Of a stretch of 53,668 nucleotides of DNA, positions 32,803-40,845 are shown piece after piece. Source of the stretch: Spirosoma oryzae (GTDB lineage: Bacteria > Bacteroidota > Bacteroidia > Cytophagales > Spirosomataceae); assembly GCF_003002825.1 (NCBI RefSeq), contig NZ_PVTE01000034.1, forward strand, positions 1 to 53,668, given 5' to 3'. Each line of letters begins with the position of its first letter. Position 1 is the first letter of the stretch. A program made the translations under genes and the position numbers. The notes below the pieces were generated by a model, which worked only from the letters and a program-made list of their open reading frames with translations, ran no database searches and was not told where the DNA came from.

Positions 32803-34023
32803 TTACATATCTGGATTATTGGGGCCGAAGTGCTTGAGCATCACGATCGGGTCGGTAGTCGAGTGATTGGTGATCTGCACACCGTCCATTGCTGCTTTTT
32901 CGCTGACGAAGAACTCGTCGTTGGTCAGTTGTCCGTAGCGAATCATGGTAGGTGTTTCGATGTCCCAGACGCCCATTTTGCCGCGCCCCTGCATCATAAT
33001 CAGGCCGTAAGCCGCACTGTCTTTGATCGTGACGGTCTGACCGGGGAAGACGGTCAACTCCTTGGCACTGAATGCGTCTGATCTGTAGCAGACCCATACT
33101 TCGCGGTAGCCGTCGGCCTCCATCTCCGCTTCGTCGCGGACGGGTTTAGGACGCATGAACCGGTTGGTCATCATCTGCGGATCGGTGTTCAGGTCCCAGT
33201 CGATGGCGTCCATCAACTGGTCGTAGTTGCCGATCTGATCTTTGGGCGTACCGTTCCAGAGCAGTTCTTCCGGGATGATCGCTTCGTTGACCAGCGACTG
33301 GTACATAGCGAATACGTCCGACGCTTTCTGAGGTTCGTAGGTACACATGCTACCAGGAGCATGAAGCAGGCCGGGGGGCACATCCCAGCCCGTACCCGGT
33401 TCAAGCCGGTAAGCCGACGAATAGTTGGTGATCTTGTTGTCGCCCTTCGTGAAGTTTTGCAGGCACTCCTTGATCTGCTCCTTAGTGGTGCCGGGTGCGA
33501 TGCCAAAAAACGTGTAGGGGAAGTCGCCACCGTGGTTGTTGACCTGTGGCGGAAAGTAGTACGCTTCGGGTTTGCCCAACTGCCCGATCAGTGCCGCCTG
33601 TTCGTCGTTGTGGTGCAGGTGGTGGGGGAGCGGCCCCATGTTGTCGAAGAACTTGGAATACATTGGCCAGCTTTGGTACTCATTCCAGAGCCGGTCACCG
33701 ATCAGTTCGCCTTTCAGTTCGTCGACGGCGTCTTTCAGCAGAAACTGGGTTTCGCTGCCGTTTTCATCCGTACAAACGATGTGGCTTAATCCCTCATTTT
33801 CGCCGGTGAGCGGCCCGTTCTTGGCAGGAGTCGTCGATGAAAACCAACGTTCATCGATGCCACCCCGTTCGCCACCCAGCACGTAGTAATCGTCGGGATG
33901 CAGTTTGATACGGCGGCCGGGGACGCAGAACGAACGGGGTACCCAGGTGGGCGTTAGTCGGAGGATACCCTGACCCTGTTCGAGGGCTTTCTGGGCGATA
34001 CTTATCGTTGCGGTTGTTTCCAT
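32803..34023 (-). CDS. phosphomannose isomerase-like double-cupin protein
   Basis: 406 residues. The metal site of class I phosphomannose isomerases is visible: HHLHH (134-138), KPE (151-153, as in the HKPE block) and His221 of WDVPPGLLHAPGS, which matches the PAGTIHA block of the family. A second cupin part (about 300-400) contains ELTVFPGQTVTIKD. The protein is close in length to class I enzymes but diverged outside these motifs, so a different substrate is likely. Probably a zinc-dependent aldose-ketose isomerase of the locus sugar. Cytoplasmic. Confidence 0.75.
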   Translation of the reverse strand: METTATISIAQKALEQGQGILRLTPTWVPRSFCVPGRRIKLHPDDYYVLGGERGGIDERWFSSTTPAKNGPLTGENEGLSHIVCTDENGSETQFLLKDAVDELKGELIGDRLWNEYQSWPMYSKFFDNMGPLPHHLHHNDEQAALIGQLGKPEAYYFPPQVNNHGGDFPYTFFGIAPGTTKEQIKECLQNFTKGDNKITNYSSAYRLEPGTGWDVPPGLLHAPGSMCTYEPQKASDVFAMYQSLVNEAIIPEELLWNGTPKDQIGNYDQLMDAIDWDLNTDPQMMTNRFMRPKPVRDEAEMEADGYREVWVCYRSDAFSAKELTVFPGQTVTIKDSAAYGLIMMQGRGKMGVWDIETPTMIRYGQLTNDEFFVSEKAAMDGVQITNHSTTDPIVMLKHFGPNNPDM

Positions 34024-34053
34024 TGCGTGTAAGGGGGTTAAGGATTTATTGGG

Positions 34054-34164
34054 AGAAGAAAGAGGATAGACGAAAGAGAAAAGACACGAGAGGTGCCCGC
34101 ATCAACATTCTTTCTTCTTTCATCTATTTTCTTTCTTCTAGCATCTATTCTCTTTCATCTAAAA
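34054..34164. repeat. heptad array with inverted arms (AGAAAGA / TCTTTCW type) overlapping a gene end
   Basis: Left arm AGAAGAA AGAGGAT AGACGAA AGAGAAA AGACACG AGAGGTG (34054-34095). Right arm TCTTTCT TCTTTCA TCTATTT TCTTTCT TCTAGCA TCTATTC TCTTTCA TCTAAAA (34109-34164). The right arm covers the last 20 bases of the DUF4432 gene, and its heptad GAATAGA (minus strand) supplies the TAG stop and the final residues. Confidence 0.85.
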
Positions 34165-35200
34165 ATTGCTGAATGGCAGCCTTGTCAGTCAGGATCGAGA
34201 GTTCCAGCTCGTAGGTGCGGGTTTCGCCGGGTTGCAGGAAAAGAAGCTCGTTTTGTTCGCGGGCTTTCTGCTGACCGATGAGCGGATTGGTTGCGGGTTC
34301 GATGCCCGTTACATATTCGCCCTTGCCCCAGTGCTGCCAGTTGATAAGCCACGGTAGCTGTTCCTTGTTGAACTGCAATGCCATCGCCAGTCCCAGCTTC
34401 TCGTTGTACAGACCGGCCGTACAGATACCATTCGCAGCGGGCGTGATGTCGATGTTGGCGACGGCTTCACCGGTGCCGAGGTGATCGTCAAGGGGAGCGG
34501 GACAGGTTTTGAAGTCGTAACCCTCGCGAAAAATCCGGTTGTTGATACCACCGTCCCGCGCCTGCCAGTCACCCTGCCAGATGATTTTGGTGCCTTCGTC
34601 GACCAGTGGCCAGCCGAAGTTGAAATGGTACAGCAGCATGTGGGGCACGGCGGTGTTGCCCTGGTTGGTAACCTCGTCGCGAAATCGAATCACCGGCTGA
34701 CCGAGCGTGCTGGCGATCGTTCGCTTCATCTCCAGCCGTGGCCCGAAAATGGTTGTTTCCCGAATGCGCCCGGTCAGGCTCATGTCGAGTTGACCGGTCA
34801 TCGGATCGGGCTGAATGATGGACTCAAGTTCAGCGGGCAGGTTGCCAATACGGCCGTGCAGACCGCGTTCGCCGTATTCGTCATGCTCCGGTCCGCCCAC
34901 GTGCGACAGCCCACAGGTTGTCAGTAAGCCTCCGCCGAACGTACGGAGCCAGTCAGCGCCTTTGTCGGAGAAAGGGGCGGGGGGCGTAATGCCGGTATGA
35001 CTCAGCCACGCCAGGCTATGCTGATTGTAGAACGCATCGGCAATGTCCATAGCCCGGTCGAGGACGACTTTGTAACGCAGGCCCGTACCAGTGTTGACCC
35101 AGGCGATGCGGACACCCCGTCCCGTTCCATTGTCGAGTACCGACGTTTCAATGCCACCGACCTGCGCCGTATGCGAAATCTTATCTTTCCAGGGAGTCAA
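34145..35200 (-). CDS. DUF4432 / aldose-1-epimerase-like protein
   Basis: 351 residues from an in-frame TTG (35200); no ATG fits, because the frame upstream is the next heptad array. The body matches DUF4432 proteins: GGIETSVLDNGTGRGVRIAWVNTGTGLRYKVVLDRAMDIADAF, SHTGITPPAPFSD, RTFGGGLLTTCGLSHVGGPE, and the late NWQHWGKGEYVTGIEPATNP. Such proteins are relatives of galactose mutarotases, with a beta-sandwich fold. A sugar-mutarotase role fits the locus. The C-terminus (LDERE) is encoded by a repeat array, so the natural end may have been lost. Confidence 0.8.
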   Translation of the reverse strand: MTPWKDKISHTAQVGGIETSVLDNGTGRGVRIAWVNTGTGLRYKVVLDRAMDIADAFYNQHSLAWLSHTGITPPAPFSDKGADWLRTFGGGLLTTCGLSHVGGPEHDEYGERGLHGRIGNLPAELESIIQPDPMTGQLDMSLTGRIRETTIFGPRLEMKRTIASTLGQPVIRFRDEVTNQGNTAVPHMLLYHFNFGWPLVDEGTKIIWQGDWQARDGGINNRIFREGYDFKTCPAPLDDHLGTGEAVANIDITPAANGICTAGLYNEKLGLAMALQFNKEQLPWLINWQHWGKGEYVTGIEPATNPLIGQQKAREQNELLFLQPGETRTYELELSILTDKAAIQQFLDERE

Positions 35201-35212
35201 AACTAGCTTGTG

Positions 35213-35297
35213 GTTTGTGGTTAGTAGTTTGTAGTTCGTGGTTTGTTGTCTCGAACCGGAGGAACTACAAACCACGAACTACAAACCACAAACTGAA
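35213..35297. repeat. heptad array with inverted arms (GTTYGTR type)
   Basis: Left arm GTTTGTG GTTAGTA GTTTGTA GTTCGTG GTTTGTT (35213-35247). Right arm AACTACA AACCACG AACTACA AACCACA AACTGAA (35263-35297). The 7-mer word differs completely from the TWTWCRG arrays, but the period and inverted layout are the same. It fills the space between the DUF1080 stop (35299) and the DUF4432 start. Confidence 0.9.
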
Positions 35298-35298
35298 T

Positions 35299-36060
35299 TT
35301 ACAATTGCTTTATCATCAGTTCTTTATACTGCACTTTCATAGGTGGGCCGACGTGGACCTGCACGCCGAGTAACCCATTGGCTTTGCGGTTGACAGCATC
35401 ATCGTCGGTGACGTCGCTCATCAATACGTCGTTGATATAGTGCTGAAGTCGGTTGCCTTTAATGACGAGGTGGAAGGTGTTCCAGTCGTTGGTTTTAATC
35501 AGATTCTGGAGCGAATCGGACTTGCCCAGCGACCCGATGACCTTCATCCCGGTCCAGGCATTGTTCTTTACCCGCACCCGAATCGAGTCGGGGCTGGCGG
35601 GACCGTTGTAGGGTGCGATCTCCGTTTTTTGTCCCCGATAGGCCAGCGTGGTGCGTTTGCGCTCTTCGTAATTCTGCCCGGTGTAGCGATTCTTGCCGTC
35701 GATGTCGGCCTGATAACCCCGCAGGGCGTAGGGAACGTCGGTGAGCTGATCGCTGCGGTAGTTGATGCCGGAGTTGCCGGCTTCCGTTATTTTAAACTGA
35801 CCGACCAGCTCAAAATCAGCGGGCTTGCCGCCCTGCCAGATGATGAACGAATTGGTCTTGAGCAGTTTCTCGGGTGTGATTTCACCGGTCAGGCAACCGT
35901 CTTCCACGCGCCAGTATGTTTTGTCGCCGTCCCAGCCGTTCAATGTCTTGCCGTCGAAAATGGCGACGAAGCCGTCTTTGTTCTTCTTCCGCTGGGCATG
36001 ACTGGCGGTACCCGTACCGAGCAGCAACATGGCCATACCAATTACATATCGTGTTCGCAT
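35299..36060 (-). CDS. exported DUF1080 (3-keto-glycoside hydrolase/lyase-like) protein
   Basis: 253 residues from ATG 36060; the frame is open to 36198, but that part is the palindromic repeat and the protein from 36060 has a good signal peptide (MRTRYVIGMAMLLLGTGTASHAQ). The jelly-roll DUF1080 fold shows FVAIFDGKTLNGWDGDKTYWRVEDGCLTGE, the SGINYRSD block and ALRGYQADID. DUF1080 members cleave 3-keto-glycosides or disaccharides by elimination or hydrolysis; in Bacteroides thetaiotaomicron the BT2156-BT2160 pathway has such a lyase, as I recall it. Being exported, it would act in the periplasm. Confidence 0.85.
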   Translation of the reverse strand: MRTRYVIGMAMLLLGTGTASHAQRKKNKDGFVAIFDGKTLNGWDGDKTYWRVEDGCLTGEITPEKLLKTNSFIIWQGGKPADFELVGQFKITEAGNSGINYRSDQLTDVPYALRGYQADIDGKNRYTGQNYEERKRTTLAYRGQKTEIAPYNGPASPDSIRVRVKNNAWTGMKVIGSLGKSDSLQNLIKTNDWNTFHLVIKGNRLQHYINDVLMSDVTDDDAVNRKANGLLGVQVHVGPPMKVQYKELMIKQL

Positions 36061-36091
36061 AGTGAATTGAATTTTATAGTCTGGCGGTAGT

Positions 36092-36196
36092 GTGTAGCCT
36101 GGACCACCAGGTCCGGGTGGGCGCGAAGCGACCAATAAGCTGCCGCCGGAATCAATTGGCCTGACGGCCACCCGGACGTGGACGTCCAGGCTACAC
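36092..36196. repeat. about 100-bp directional palindrome, copy 4
   Basis: Ends GTGTAGCCTGGACCACCAGG and CGTGGACGTCCAGGCTACAC flank a core with AAGCGACC, AAGCTGCCGCC and GGCCTGACGGCC, in the same orientation as copy 5. The left arm has diverged. It fills the spacer between the DUF1080 start and the dehydrogenase stop (36212). Confidence 0.88.
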
Positions 36197-36211
36197 ATAC
36201 CAAACTACAGA

Positions 36212-38887
36212 TTACTTGCCGCCAGCTTTGTAGACTTCATTTTTCTGGTTGCCACCTGATTTCAGGTAAGCCATCAGGTCTTTCAGTTCGTCGGCGTTTA
36301 AGCTGTTGATAAGGCCGGGGAGCATGATCGATTCGGGCGAGTACCGCTTGGCTGTTACGTCTTTCTTCGGAATCTTCCGGGTCTGGTCGGCAGCAAACGG
36401 GTTCTGTGAAATGATGTAGTTTGCTTTGTCTTCGTTAACCAGCCGCCCGACGACTGACTGCCCGTTTTTCAGGACAAATACCGTCGACGCGTATTGATCG
36501 GAGACCGTCTTGCTGGGTTCGATGATGGCTTCGAGAATATCTTTGTTCGAGAAGCGCGTTCCCAGTTGGGTCAGGTCGGGGCCGATGTCGCCACCGCTGC
36601 CGCTTATCGCGTGGCAATGGCTGCACAGGATTGCCGAGTATATTTTCTGACCGGTGGCAAAGTCGGGGTGGTGTGAGCCGGTATCGAGCATGGCGACGGC
36701 ATTGTCGAGCGTCCAGCGACGACCGGGGCCTTTCGGTGCGTAGCCGCTCATGGCTATGTCATTGCCCGAACTGGTTAGCAGGTCAGCCCCCGACAGTTTG
36801 TTGTATTTCTCGAACTGCTCTTTCGGTACGTGAACCAGCGCCAGTTTCCGCGCCCGGTCGATAAAGCCGACGTAGCTGCGACCGCCTTCGTATTTGAACG
36901 CATTGCCAAACCAGGCGAAATACTTGTCGCGCAGGGCGGGTGTCCAGCCGGTAGCTTCCCGACTCAGCATCACCGCGTAATACGTTTGTTGAAGGGGCGG
37001 TACTTTGGCCAGCATCTTAGCGATGTCCATACCGTACTGCGGGTTGCGCAGAATCAGGTCCGACGAAGCGGTTGCTGTTTCCAACCCCAGGCTGTTGCTG
37101 CCGGGTTCGTCTTTCTTATCCATTAGCGTCAGCGTTTTCTCGATGACACCCGGTGCTTCCAGATAGATCAGTACCTTGCTTAGACCCCGGTTCAACAGGG
37201 CCGTTTTCGCGGGATACTTCGGCGACAGATACGCGATGACCTTGGCTTTATCGGCGGCTTCGGGCGCACCCATACGGGTGAAAATCAGCTCGAACGCCCG
37301 TGTCATGTCAAACTGCTGCGACTCGGACAACTGATCGTAATTGATCTTCATCAGCGTGGCTAATGCCTTGCTTTTCAGATCGGGGCTTCCTTGCCGGGCC
37401 AGCGCCACTATCGCCTGGGTGGCCCGTTGCGGATCGGTTTCAGCAAGCGCCTTCTCCTGCCATTGTGCCACCGGCTGATGCTCCACGGCAATACGAGCGG
37501 CATAGCGAACAAAGCGATCCGGGTGGTTCAGGTTGGGCCACGCTGCCGCCAGCGCATTCGGGTTGGGGCCTTTGTGGTATTCCTCCAGGCTGGTGCGCAG
37601 CTTGTGTTCCGCCGTGAGTACCGGCGTTGGTGGCGTTACTTTCTCGTTACCGTTGTAATACACCCGGTACAGATCCGACTCCAGCCGACGACCACCGGTC
37701 AGGAAATACAGGGCACCGTCGGGACCGAAGACCCCATCCGTCACCGCAAGGGGCGTTCCCGAAATAAATTCTTCGCGCTCGCCTTCGTAGGTAGCGCCTT
37801 TAGGTTTCAGGTGAATGGAATAGATAATCCCGAAACTCCAGTCGAAGGCAAACAGCGACTCGCGGTACTTCTTCGGGAATCTGGAGTCCCCGCCGTAAAC
37901 GACGTTCGTCGGCGAACCCTGTCCGATATTCAATACCGGAGGCAGGTTGTCGGGATTGCCGGGCAGCCATTTGCTGTCGCCGGTGCGCCAGCCGAACTCA
38001 GCGCCACTCGGGACATGGCAAATGCGCGTGGGGCGGTACCAGGGCGTGCCGAAATCCCACTCCATGTCCGAATCATACGTAAACATATCACCGGCTTCGT
38101 TGAACGCGACGTCGAAGGCATTACGGAAGCCTGCGCCCATCAACTCCCAGCGTTTTCCCTCCGGGTCGATGTTGGCGACCCAGCCGCCCGGTGCCATCCG
38201 GTCGACGGCATGACCACGCGGGTCTTTGATGAGCGGAAACAGGTTGTCTTCTTTCCAGTTTGACGGCAGTCGGTACGCATCCATTTGGGGCACGTCGGTA
38301 TGGTTGCCCGAGATGACGTAGAGCGATTTCTTGTCGGGAGCCATGACAATACTGTGCGGCCCGTGTTCCCCTTCGCCTTTCAGTTCACGCAGCATGGTTA
38401 CCTTGTCGTACTGATCGTCGCCGTCGGTATCCTGCAACCGGTACAGGCCGCTGGGCTTGGGAAACTGCTTGCTGGGCCGGTTGTTGACCATCACGTACAG
38501 GCTATTAAAGGCATACAGCAGCCCCTGTGCGTAGCCCATGCCCACGCTGGTGTCTTTGCTGATTACCAGCTTTTCAATCTCGGGCGCGACCGAACCAGAA
38601 CCCGCTGCCGGTATCTTGAGCCGGTACAGACCACCGTACTGATCGGATGCGATCAGCCGGCCTTTGTCGTCGAATGTCATCGACACCCACGATCCCTGCT
38701 TATTTTCGGATGGGCTGTAAATGTGCTCGGCCTTGAAGCCCGGCTGTAGTTTGAGCTTTTCGACTTTCGGGTTTTCGGCCCCCTGCCGATCGTTTTCCGG
38801 GTATTGTAGACTTACCCACGACGCTCCCATCAGCGCCAGGGCTGACACGACTACGCCAAGTTTTAGCACGTTGATTCGGGAATACAT
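36212..38887 (-). CDS. membrane-anchored beta-propeller dehydrogenase-like protein with HEAT region and cytochrome c domain (PVC-type CxxCH)
   Basis: 891 residues. An N-terminal signal or anchor (LKLGVVVSALALMGASWVSL) leads to a glucose/sorbosone-dehydrogenase-like propeller (about 40-420, with GLYRLQDTDGDDQYD, GEGEHGPHSIVMAPDKKSLY and GAGFRNAFDVAFNEAGDMFTYDSD), a helical HEAT-like part (about 440-730) and a c-type cytochrome with CSHCH (755-759) and distal MLPGL. The pattern fits the families TIGR02604 and TIGR02603, common in Planctomycetes and Bacteroidota. It may oxidise a sugar in the periplasm and pass electrons to its heme. A heptad array lies seven bases before its start codon. Confidence 0.85.
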   Translation of the reverse strand: MYSRINVLKLGVVVSALALMGASWVSLQYPENDRQGAENPKVEKLKLQPGFKAEHIYSPSENKQGSWVSMTFDDKGRLIASDQYGGLYRLKIPAAGSGSVAPEIEKLVISKDTSVGMGYAQGLLYAFNSLYVMVNNRPSKQFPKPSGLYRLQDTDGDDQYDKVTMLRELKGEGEHGPHSIVMAPDKKSLYVISGNHTDVPQMDAYRLPSNWKEDNLFPLIKDPRGHAVDRMAPGGWVANIDPEGKRWELMGAGFRNAFDVAFNEAGDMFTYDSDMEWDFGTPWYRPTRICHVPSGAEFGWRTGDSKWLPGNPDNLPPVLNIGQGSPTNVVYGGDSRFPKKYRESLFAFDWSFGIIYSIHLKPKGATYEGEREEFISGTPLAVTDGVFGPDGALYFLTGGRRLESDLYRVYYNGNEKVTPPTPVLTAEHKLRTSLEEYHKGPNPNALAAAWPNLNHPDRFVRYAARIAVEHQPVAQWQEKALAETDPQRATQAIVALARQGSPDLKSKALATLMKINYDQLSESQQFDMTRAFELIFTRMGAPEAADKAKVIAYLSPKYPAKTALLNRGLSKVLIYLEAPGVIEKTLTLMDKKDEPGSNSLGLETATASSDLILRNPQYGMDIAKMLAKVPPLQQTYYAVMLSREATGWTPALRDKYFAWFGNAFKYEGGRSYVGFIDRARKLALVHVPKEQFEKYNKLSGADLLTSSGNDIAMSGYAPKGPGRRWTLDNAVAMLDTGSHHPDFATGQKIYSAILCSHCHAISGSGGDIGPDLTQLGTRFSNKDILEAIIEPSKTVSDQYASTVFVLKNGQSVVGRLVNEDKANYIISQNPFAADQTRKIPKKDVTAKRYSPESIMLPGLINSLNADELKDLMAYLKSGGNQKNEVYKAGGK

Positions 38888-38893
38888 ATCGGT

Positions 38894-38928
38894 TGTACGG
38901 TTTTCGGTTTACAGTATTCGGTTCACGG
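38894..38928. repeat. heptad array, single arm (TWTWCRG type)
   Basis: Five 7-mers: TGTACGG TTTTCGG TTTACAG TATTCGG TTCACGG. The opposing arm, near 38939-38949 (CGGTAACCGAAC), is short and degenerate. It lies seven bases before the start codon of the dehydrogenase, where a ribosome binding site is expected. Confidence 0.8.
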
Positions 38929-38964
38929 CCGGGTGGCTCGGTAACCGAACTAATGAGAGACCCC

Positions 38965-39035
38965 ACGCCAACTCTTCCCCGTTAGGGAGGGGCTCAAAGG
39001 ATTAGCGAGCAAATCCCCTGGGGGTGGGGTGAAAC
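38965..39035. repeat. GC-rich dispersed repeat, copy 3
   Basis: CCCCGTTAGGGAGGGGCTC and CCCCTGGGGGTGGGGTG form short G/C hairpin words of the same kind as at 92 and 12968. It lies in the spacer between susD and the dehydrogenase gene. No gene is seen in 38950-39117. Confidence 0.55.
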
Positions 39036-39117
39036 AGGCGGTAAAATCAGGCCAGAGAAGCCGTTACGATAGATAGCAGCATAAGGCAAACTGGCCTGAT
39101 TTATAATCATATCGGGT

Positions 39118-40629
39118 TTAGAAATACGGTGATAACGCAGCTTCGACGGCAGGTAGTCCATAGTAATCGTCCAGTACGGTAAAGGCGTTGGGGGGCGGGA
39201 CGGCTCCTTTCGGGAAATAATACGCTTGCGGATTGGCTTTCACCTTCGCGCCATAGGCTCCGATGATTTCTTTCACCCGGCCGGTACGTGTCAGGTCGAA
39301 CCAGCGCTTATTCTCGAAGGCCAGCTCCACCCGGCGCTCTTTGAAGATAGCTTCGCGCATGTCTGCTTGTGAACTGGCAGTTGTTGCGGGTAGTCCGGCC
39401 CGGCTGCGTACCCGGTTGAGATAGGTTGCGGCATCGCCCGTTTTACCTTGTTCGTTCAGTGATTCGGCCATGAACAGCAGTACTTCAGCGTAACGATATA
39501 CCGGCCAGTTCTGCCCCGTAATGCCGTGAATGGCGTGGGTGCGGGCGTACTTCTTGATGTACGGATACGTTTTGTTCTCCCGCGCGCTTTGACTCAGCGT
39601 GACTGTGTCTATCGAGATGGCTTTGCGCTTGTCGCCACTTTCGTAGGCTGCGATCAGGTCGGGGGTCGGGATGTTGTTGCTTTCCTGCGAGGTGGGCTGC
39701 GTATTGGTTGTACCCGTAATCGGCTTTAACTCGGCTGCGGTGATGGGCGACGGCACAAAGCGGTAAATCTGATTGCCGTTGTAACCGCCCGATCCCTCCA
39801 TGTACTGCACCTCGAACACCGACTCCTGGTTGTTTTTATTTGATCCTGTGTACGAAAACGCATCGTTATAATCGGACATCAGCGTGTAGCCGTCGTTGGT
39901 GATAACGTCGCGCATCAGCGACTCGGCCTGCGCCCATTTTTTCTGGGTGACATACAGGTTGGCCAGCAGCGTTTTCGCGGCTCCCGACGTGGCCCGGCCT
40001 GCTTCCTGCTTCGCCTTATTGAGCAGCATCGAACTGGCATCTTTCGCATCCTTTTCGATTTGCGCGTACAGTTCGTCGGTCGTCGCCAAAGGCAGCGCGG
40101 CATCCTCCCGGCTCGCAGACGGCGTCAGGTGAAGCGGCACTTTACCGAACAGCCGAACCAGATCGAAGTAAGCGAAGGCGCGGAGGAAGAGTGCCTGCCC
40201 CTTGATGTTGTTCTTGTTGGCCTCGCTGCTGAACGTGACCCCGTCGATCTGCGACAGCAACTGATTGGTACGGGCAATGATCTGGTAGTTGTACCGAAAT
40301 GCCCACAGTACGTTGTCGTTCGCCGTAACGCCACCCGCCGTCGGGACGGCAAAATCGGCTACGTTTTCGGTCGGGTCAACCGCGCCGTAGAGAATGTTGC
40401 GGGCGTAGTACGTATTGTCGGAGTGCATCTCCTCCAGCACCCAGGCCCGCTCGTTGAACAGTGGCCGGAGCGGGACATACGCGCCGTTGACCGCCTGCTG
40501 AAAGTCGGCTTCGGTTTTGTAGAATGTGGCCGAACTGAGCGCCGTTTCGGGTACGACCGTCAGGAAATCACTTTTGCAACTCGCTATGGCCAGGGCCAGA
40601 AATGCTGTTGCGATATAGCTGGTTTTCAT
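39118..40629 (-). CDS. SusD/RagB family nutrient-binding outer-membrane lipoprotein
   Basis: 503 residues from ATG 40629; the open frame begins at 40713, but the signal peptide with lipobox LAIASC (Cys18) starts here. Helical TPR-rich SusD fold with ADFQQAVNGAYVPLRPLF, AFRYNYQIIARTNQLLSQID, LFLRAFAYFDLVRLFG, and C-terminal AIFKERRVELAFENKRWFDLTRTGRV, the RagB/SusD signature. It binds the substrate on the cell surface and feeds it to SusC, encoded upstream 217 bp away. Confidence 0.95.
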   Translation of the reverse strand: MKTSYIATAFLALAIASCKSDFLTVVPETALSSATFYKTEADFQQAVNGAYVPLRPLFNERAWVLEEMHSDNTYYARNILYGAVDPTENVADFAVPTAGGVTANDNVLWAFRYNYQIIARTNQLLSQIDGVTFSSEANKNNIKGQALFLRAFAYFDLVRLFGKVPLHLTPSASREDAALPLATTDELYAQIEKDAKDASSMLLNKAKQEAGRATSGAAKTLLANLYVTQKKWAQAESLMRDVITNDGYTLMSDYNDAFSYTGSNKNNQESVFEVQYMEGSGGYNGNQIYRFVPSPITAAELKPITGTTNTQPTSQESNNIPTPDLIAAYESGDKRKAISIDTVTLSQSARENKTYPYIKKYARTHAIHGITGQNWPVYRYAEVLLFMAESLNEQGKTGDAATYLNRVRSRAGLPATTASSQADMREAIFKERRVELAFENKRWFDLTRTGRVKEIIGAYGAKVKANPQAYYFPKGAVPPPNAFTVLDDYYGLPAVEAALSPYF

Positions 40630-40674
40630 GCTGAATTCGAAATGGAATTGATAAACAGCGTTGTGTGTCTTGTA

Positions 40675-40830
40675 GAGACCGCACCGGCGGACCGGCGACC
40701 CTTCGCGTCTCACCGCCGGATGGAGTTTGGCGAATAGGTACCGAACTCAGTGGATACAAAGGCTGGCGCGTGCTGAGACCGCACTGGCGGCCACGCGGTG
40801 GTCGCCACCGTGGCGCGGACCGACGAATGA
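40675..40830. repeat. susC-susD spacer with two GAGACCGCAC(C/T)GGCGG copies and a hairpin
   Basis: GAGACCGCACCGGCGG occurs at 40675 and again at exactly 100 bases' distance (40775) with one change. The first copy is followed by the inverted GCGTCTC. The second is followed by GCCACGCGGTGG / CCACCGTGGC, a stem with a TCG loop (40790-40814). The spacer separates susC and susD on the same transcript, so it may form mRNA structure. Confidence 0.65.
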
Positions 40831-40845
40831 TCGCGTCGATACATT

